This document shows positions 13,844-17,093 of a DNA stretch of 17,093 nt, one piece after another. The stretch is from assembly GCA_003132905.1 (NCBI GenBank), contig PKZC01000093.1, forward strand, positions 17,077-34,169, written 5' to 3'. Both the position numbers and the translations under genes were made by a program. Every line of letters starts with the position of its first letter. The stretch's first letter is position 1. The notes under the pieces were generated by a model, which saw nothing but the letters and a program-made list of their open reading frames with translations, was not told the origin of the DNA and ran no database searches. The stretch is from Bryobacterales bacterium (GTDB taxonomy: Bacteria; Acidobacteriota; Terriglobia; Bryobacterales; Bryobacteraceae).

Positions 13844-14207
13844 ATGCGACGGCCCATTTCGAAAACCGCACTCCTGCTTGCCGCCGGGTTATCCGTTCTC
13901 TGGGGGATTTTGGGTGGCCCCGTTTTGGTTCATTTCTATAACAACGACTTCTTGTGTTACCACATTGCCGGCACGCTGGTGCGCGAGGGCCGCTTTGCGA
14001 ATGAACTCTCTACAGACCCGTGACACAGATGGAAGTTTAGCGCCAGGTGGCGCCCGGCGTCGTGGAACCGCGTCCCTACGTGCGTCCGCCCTGGTTCGCT
14101 TTTGCTCTTGCGCCGCTCACTTCCTTTTCTCTTGGTGCACGCTTATGCCATCCGGCTCGCCTTCCGAGTCTTGCGAAATCCCATCCCCTTATTGTGGCCG
14201 AGCTTAA
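13844..14207 (+). pseudogene. Decayed N-terminal part of a GT87-family membrane glycosyltransferase
   Basis: Three consecutive frames together read like the start of a DUF2029/GT87 polyprenyl-phosphate-mannose-type mannosyltransferase. Frame A (13844-14023): MRRPISKTALLLAAGLSV..., a transmembrane helix, then NNDFLCYHIAGTLVREGRFA, matching the family's 'DFxxYYxAGxxvreG'. Frame B (from 14020): VTQMEV, a TAG stop, then RQVAPGVVEPRPYVRPPWFA and FALAPL, matching the 'QxxxQ...epyvYPPffAlllaPL' region; the TAG replaces an expected CAG. Frame C (from about 14105): LPFLLVHAYAIRLAFRVL, the next helix. So there are two frameshifts and one nonsense change within 365 bases, and the remaining roughly 300 residues are gone; the convergent acyltransferase gene ends at this point. 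No intact gene is seen between 13788 and 14203. Confidence 0.72.
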
Positions 14208-15271
14208 GCCGAAACTTCCTGAGGCGTGCTGAACCGAACCTGATTCGCAAGGCGCCGGCCCACGCGGAGCAACGGGCGCTCCAGGATGTAGTAACTCAGC
14301 GCTGCCACGGCCACCGCTTCCAACACGTTCCACGGCCAGCGCTGCCAAGCCCGCGGTTGGATCCAGCCCGGCGCCAGGAAAACCTGTTGCCAGAGATACA
14401 GGCTGTAGGAGATCCTGCCAATCCAGCGTAACGGTTTCCATTCCATCATCCGGCTCAAGATCCAATGGGGATGAATCGCCGTCCCCGCCAGCAGCACCGG
14501 GACCAGCATCGCCAGCCACAAGCCGGTTAAAAGCGAGTAGAACCGGATGGAGCACGCAGCGGCCACCAATACGATGGTCCAGACCCATCCATTCAGGCGG
14601 CGGTAGACCGCTTCACGCTCCGCCGCATTATCCAACAGAAAAGCGGCTACGCAGCCCCACAGTAGCGCATCCAGCCGCAGATCTGTCCGGAAGTGAGGCA
14701 GTAGCTTTGGCAAGAAGTTGTTCTGCGCGTTTACCACGCGCCACAGGCCCACGCCGATGGCCACCCATGCCGCTATCATGCGCCCGCGCTTGGTTCCGCT
14801 CAGCACCAGTAGCCCCGGCCATAGCAGGTAGAAATGTTCCTCCACGGCCAGCGACCACAGATGCTGCGTGTAGCCGGTGCCCATGGCGGGTGGGATGTAG
14901 TTACGGAAGAAAAGCAGGCAGGATTCGAGTTCCAGCCGTGTTCGTAGAGTCCCGAAAACAACCAAGGCAGTCAGGAACAGAAGGTAAGGGGGCAGAATCC
15001 GGAACGCACGCCTGATGTAGAAGCTACGCAGGCTGATGCGGCCGCTGTCGCGTGCCTCTTCGAGCAACAGCTTGGTGATCAACAACCCGCTCAGTCCGAA
15101 AAACACGTCCACGCCAAAGGCGCCGAAAAGGGTGGAGCTTTGCTGGTAGAAATCGTCCTCCCGCAGGTAAAATCCCATGGCGATGTGGTGCAGCATCACC
15201 ATGGAAATGGCGATGGCGCGCCAGGCATCCAGGGTCGGGAGATAAGCGGGAGTATTGCGCGCAGACGGCAA
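14204..15271 (-). CDS. Membrane O-acyltransferase, OafA/Acyltransferase 3 family
   Basis: 355 residues with about ten hydrophobic segments. Family landmarks: YLPTLDAWRAIAISMVMLHH with the catalytic-type histidines (28-29), FFGLSGLLITKLLLEE, SFYIRRAFRILPPYL, the HLWSLAVEEHFYLLWP block, RISYSLYLWQQVF, and the terminal YYILERPLLR. Members transfer acyl groups to cell-surface glycans or lipids; the acceptor is unknown. TTG 15271 is the only usable start: TAG is in frame 6 bases upstream, and the conserved N-terminus follows. GGGGAG lies just before the TTG, and both fall inside a perfect hairpin. The downstream end overlaps the decayed GT87 gene. The GNAT gene is 57 bases upstream on the same strand. 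Confidence 0.93.
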   Translation of the reverse strand: MPSARNTPAYLPTLDAWRAIAISMVMLHHIAMGFYLREDDFYQQSSTLFGAFGVDVFFGLSGLLITKLLLEEARDSGRISLRSFYIRRAFRILPPYLLFLTALVVFGTLRTRLELESCLLFFRNYIPPAMGTGYTQHLWSLAVEEHFYLLWPGLLVLSGTKRGRMIAAWVAIGVGLWRVVNAQNNFLPKLLPHFRTDLRLDALLWGCVAAFLLDNAAEREAVYRRLNGWVWTIVLVAAACSIRFYSLLTGLWLAMLVPVLLAGTAIHPHWILSRMMEWKPLRWIGRISYSLYLWQQVFLAPGWIQPRAWQRWPWNVLEAVAVAALSYYILERPLLRVGRRLANQVRFSTPQEVSA

Positions 15272-15278
15272 TACTCCC
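15248..15278 (-). promoter_or_regulatory. Perfect hairpin enclosing the acyltransferase ribosome binding site and start
   Basis: Arms GGGAGTATTGC (15248-15258) and GCAATACTCCC (15268-15278) are perfect 11-base complements with a 9-base loop (15259-15267). In the acyltransferase mRNA the 5' arm contains most of the ribosome binding site and the TTG start (15271-15269). If folded, this would hide the start from ribosomes. No T-run follows, so a terminator is unlikely. Confidence 0.65.
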
Positions 15279-15328
15279 CTATCGGCAGGAGGTTGGGGAA
15301 GGTTCAGGTCTCGCGTAATTCCAGTATT

Positions 15329-16300
15329 CTAAAAAGCCGTGTCCCAGACGTACGCCGTGAAATTCCGCGTCTTGTGGAATCCCATCCGCTCGTATAACCC
15401 AATCGCCTCCGCATTGGATGCCGTCACCGTAAGCGTGACCTTCCGGCAGCCATGGCTCACGAGTGAATTGAGGGATCTTCGGATCAACTCGTAGCCCACA
15501 CCTGTTCCGCGCGCCGCTTTCGATACGCACACCTGTGTGACGTGTCCTACGTCGGCCTGCACCAGGCTCGCGAGACAGATGCCGGCCAGGCGTCCCGAGC
15601 CGGGTTCAATCGCCACAAACGATGCGGGCTGGAAAAAACTCCCGCACCCCGGATACTGGACGATGTTCATCAAAAACCGTCGCGCCCCCGCTGGCGATCG
15701 ATATTGATCGTTAATCTCGCTATCGATGTGCCCCTGATACGCGCTTGCAATGAGAGTCGCCGCTTCATCCTGCTTGCGCTCCGTCCAACCGTCGAACCAT
15801 ACGGCCTGCGACGGTTGCCTTTCCGCTAAACACCCGGCCATTTCGCCTTCGATCTCCATGAAATTCCGGATAAACGTTCGAACAAATCGGCGCTCGGGAA
15901 GTGCGATCGCTGGACCCGTCCGCAGCATCATCAATTGCGATTCGATGCGCCGGATCAGCGGCGTCTTCATCAAACCTTCCACCACAGCCGTGAGCAATCG
16001 CTCCTCGTTCTCCACGCTGAGGTAGTTCTTCATGATATAAAGATCGCCGATCAGCCCCTTGCGCTCCTCGGCCACGTAGTAACAATAGCCCGCTGGATAC
16101 CCGTTAATCAGAAGCGCATACCCATTGAGCGCTTGAATTTCCAGGAATCGGCGCACTAAGCCAGCCGATCCACGAAAATCCCAATCCAGCATGTCGTGCC
16201 AGGCCTGTGTCTCTTCCTCGAGCAGCAGATCCAAGTCGCCGCCCCGCAAATGGCGCAGTTCCACCACGCGCGCCAGTGGGGAATCGGAAACAGCCGCCAT
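15329..16300 (-). CDS. Two-domain GNAT family N-acetyltransferase
   Basis: 323 residues, likely cytoplasmic acetyltransferase using acetyl-CoA. Two GNAT-like halves: an N-terminal half (about 10-150) with YALLINGYPAGYCYYVAEER and GLIGDLYIMKNYLS, which lacks a clear CoA loop, and a C-terminal half (165-323) with SFVAIEPGSGRLAGICLASL, VTQVCVSKAARGTGVGYELI (CoA-binding RGTGVG, 264-269) and NAEAIGLYERMGFHKTR. Only the second half appears catalytically complete. ATG 16300 is preceded by TAGGCT at 6 bases and has no Shine-Dalgarno, consistent with a leaderless start. It is divergent from the HicB-like gene. Substrate unknown. Confidence 0.9.
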   Translation of the reverse strand: MAAVSDSPLARVVELRHLRGGDLDLLLEEETQAWHDMLDWDFRGSAGLVRRFLEIQALNGYALLINGYPAGYCYYVAEERKGLIGDLYIMKNYLSVENEERLLTAVVEGLMKTPLIRRIESQLMMLRTGPAIALPERRFVRTFIRNFMEIEGEMAGCLAERQPSQAVWFDGWTERKQDEAATLIASAYQGHIDSEINDQYRSPAGARRFLMNIVQYPGCGSFFQPASFVAIEPGSGRLAGICLASLVQADVGHVTQVCVSKAARGTGVGYELIRRSLNSLVSHGCRKVTLTVTASNAEAIGLYERMGFHKTRNFTAYVWDTAF

Positions 16301-16306
16301 ACGGCC

Positions 16307-16312
16307 AGCCTA
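16307..16312 (-). promoter_or_regulatory. TANNNT element before the GNAT gene
   Basis: TAGGCT on the minus strand, 6 bases before ATG 16300. It is a poor -10 by consensus, but position and T-A-N-N-N-T form match other starts in the window. No Shine-Dalgarno lies in the gap. Confidence 0.3.
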
Positions 16313-16387
16313 CACCGAAACAGGATGCCAAGCCAGCGTGCGGTGCCTGGGGGGGTGCCATCTGACGGCGTGAAGGCCTGCACGCGC

Positions 16388-16393
16388 TATCCT
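16388..16393 (+). promoter_or_regulatory. -10-like TATCCT before the HicB-like gene
   Basis: TATCCT ends 7 bases before ATG 16401. The intervening AAAAAGG touches the ATG directly, so it is badly placed for a Shine-Dalgarno, and a leaderless start is more likely. CTGACG (16362-16367) resembles a -35 but is 20 bases away. Confidence 0.4.
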
Positions 16394-16400
16394 AAAAAGG

Positions 16401-16748
16401 ATGCTGCGCTACCACGTAGCTTACTTCCTTCCTCGTGGGGACGATCGCATGGTTGGCGCCGAGGTCCTGGACTTCCCGGGCGTTGTTAGCCAAGGTTTCG
16501 ACCTCGCTGACGCGCGCCTGATGATTGCCAGCGCCCTGGAGGAAATAGGGCAGATGCATCTGGAGGAGGGGAAGGCCCTGCCTGTTCCGAATCCCGACGC
16601 GATGGCCGCCGATGCCGACTTGATCGAACTGCTCATCTTCAGAGCGATGGTTGCCGTCTCGAACGCGAAGGAGGTCAGAGGCAAAATATGCCCCGGCAGC
16701 AGCTGCTCCCAAATTCTAGATGGCCTGAAGATGCGTCTTAGGCTTTAG
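16401..16748 (+). CDS. HicB-like (type II antitoxin fold) protein without a HicA partner
   Basis: 115 residues. The first 75 residues follow the HicB_like pattern: YHVAYFLPRGDDRMVGAEVL, DFPGVVSQGFDLADARLMIA, SALEEIGQMHLEEGKALPVPNPD, then ADLIELLIF. The DNA-binding helix-turn-helix found in full antitoxins is not obvious; the last 40 residues (AMVAVSNAKEVRGKICPG... to RLRL) are unlike the family and may be a drifted tail. No hicA toxin gene lies on either side: the next gene is a convergent coiled-coil protein that overlaps it by 11 bases. Stand-alone HicB-like proteins are common in acidobacteria and cyanobacteria, so toxin neutralisation should not be assumed. Confidence 0.8.
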   Translation: MLRYHVAYFLPRGDDRMVGAEVLDFPGVVSQGFDLADARLMIASALEEIGQMHLEEGKALPVPNPDAMAADADLIELLIFRAMVAVSNAKEVRGKICPGSSCSQILDGLKMRLRL

Positions 16749-16980
16749 ATTCGCCCGGACGTTGGCCCGCCACGTAGCCGATCAAGCCGTTCAGTTTATC
16801 GGTGATTTCCGCGAGGTTTTGCTCGGTCCTAAGGCGAAATTTCTCCGACTGGACTCGAAACTGCACCAAGTCGCGAATATGCTCACTCTGCGTTTTCTCG
16901 ATGTGGGCCATCACCACCATCGTGTCCTGCAGTTCCTTGATCGCGGCCTGCATCTGCTCGTTGCCCATGGGCTTGTCCAT
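16738..16980 (-). CDS. Small coiled-coil protein of unknown function
   Basis: 80 residues from ATG 16980 (MDKPMGNEQMQAAIKELQ...). Almost wholly helical and hydrophilic, with heptad-like spacing of M/I/L/V through MQAAIKELQDTMVVMAHIEK, EHIRDLVQFRVQ and LAEITDKLNGLIGYV, suggesting a coiled-coil oligomer. An in-frame extension to ATG 17031 exists; neither start has a ribosome binding site, and 16980 is chosen because the extension (WFSTLLARR) breaks the helical character. Its 3' end overlaps that of the HicB-like gene by 11 bases. The remaining bases 16981-17093 show nothing definite. Confidence 0.6.
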   Translation of the reverse strand: MDKPMGNEQMQAAIKELQDTMVVMAHIEKTQSEHIRDLVQFRVQSEKFRLRTEQNLAEITDKLNGLIGYVAGQRPGESKA

Positions 16981-17093
16981 TATCGTAACGCGTCTTGCCA
17001 GCAAGGTGCTAAACCATTGTGAAACTCTCATTGATAAGCGGCGTGTAAAGGGCCTCCGATCCTACGGAAATCTAACGAAGTCCTTAAACAATC

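Noticed and set aside
16349..16355. Run of seven G in the spacer between the GNAT and HicB-like genes
   Set aside because: A single run cannot form a G-quadruplex alone and no repeats accompany it; most likely incidental or a sequencing-prone site.
16660..16748. Possible hicA remnant at the tail of the HicB-like gene (AKEVRGK resembling a 'GKEVV' start, plus GGAGGT before an ATG)
   Set aside because: The other frames stop after fewer than 20 codons and show no HicA double-stranded-RNA-binding-like fold, so the similarity is too short.
1..17093. Mobile elements, CRISPR arrays, tRNA genes, phage or defence genes
   Set aside because: No transposase, integrase, direct-repeat array, tRNA cloverleaf or known defence gene was recognised by reading both strands.

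Overview
The window looks like chromosomal DNA from an acidobacterium of the Solibacter/Bryobacter type. The main reason is the large secreted protein at 7746-9818. It carries SBBP-type propeller repeats and the C-terminal domain known as TIGR03437, which is massively expanded in that lineage. The DUF6152 protein, the ExbD-like soluble protein and many small secreted proteins without known function fit the same group. The DNA is fairly GC-rich, genes are tightly packed, and no rRNA, tRNA, IS element, phage gene or CRISPR array is visible.

Layout: (1) 1-2350: a truncated SDR dehydrogenase, divergent from a beta-carbonic anhydrase, which overlaps tail-to-tail an ExbD-like protein of unknown role. 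(2) 2437-5325: an exported acetamidase/formamidase-like protein facing an exported metallo-beta-lactamase-fold hydrolase. The hydrolase is divergent from an Ldh-family oxidoreductase across a 22-base spacer with a shared, symmetrical -10 element. (3) 5300-7623: two small exported proteins (DUF6152 and SnoaL/DUF4440-like), an exported YVTN-type beta-propeller, and a small chimeric remnant of an SRPBCC protein joined to an ArsR regulator. (4) 7746-10222: the TIGR03437 protein and a single STAS-domain protein. (5) 10227-12647: a probable minus-strand operon of a YuiH-type molybdopterin oxidoreductase, a NAPE-PLD-like metallohydrolase and an exported lipid- or lipoprotein-handling protein. (6) 12691-14207: a two-gene unit of exported proteins and the decayed start of a GT87 glycosyltransferase. 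(7) 14204-16980: an OafA-type membrane acyltransferase, a double GNAT acetyltransferase, an orphan HicB-like protein and a small coiled-coil protein.

These are mostly independent short transcription units, not one pathway. Three architectural features stand out. Many first genes have a -10-like TANNNT hexamer 6-8 bases before the start codon, with no Shine-Dalgarno sequence, which suggests leaderless mRNAs. All five intact convergent gene pairs end within a few bases of each other or overlap, leaving no room for ordinary terminators. The acyltransferase start codon sits in a perfect 11-bp hairpin. No clearly new defence or biosynthetic system was found. The best leads are the bidirectional leaderless promoter, the start-codon hairpin, the SRPBCC-ArsR chimera, the GT87 pseudogene, and the Ldh-family protein lacking both usual active-site histidines.
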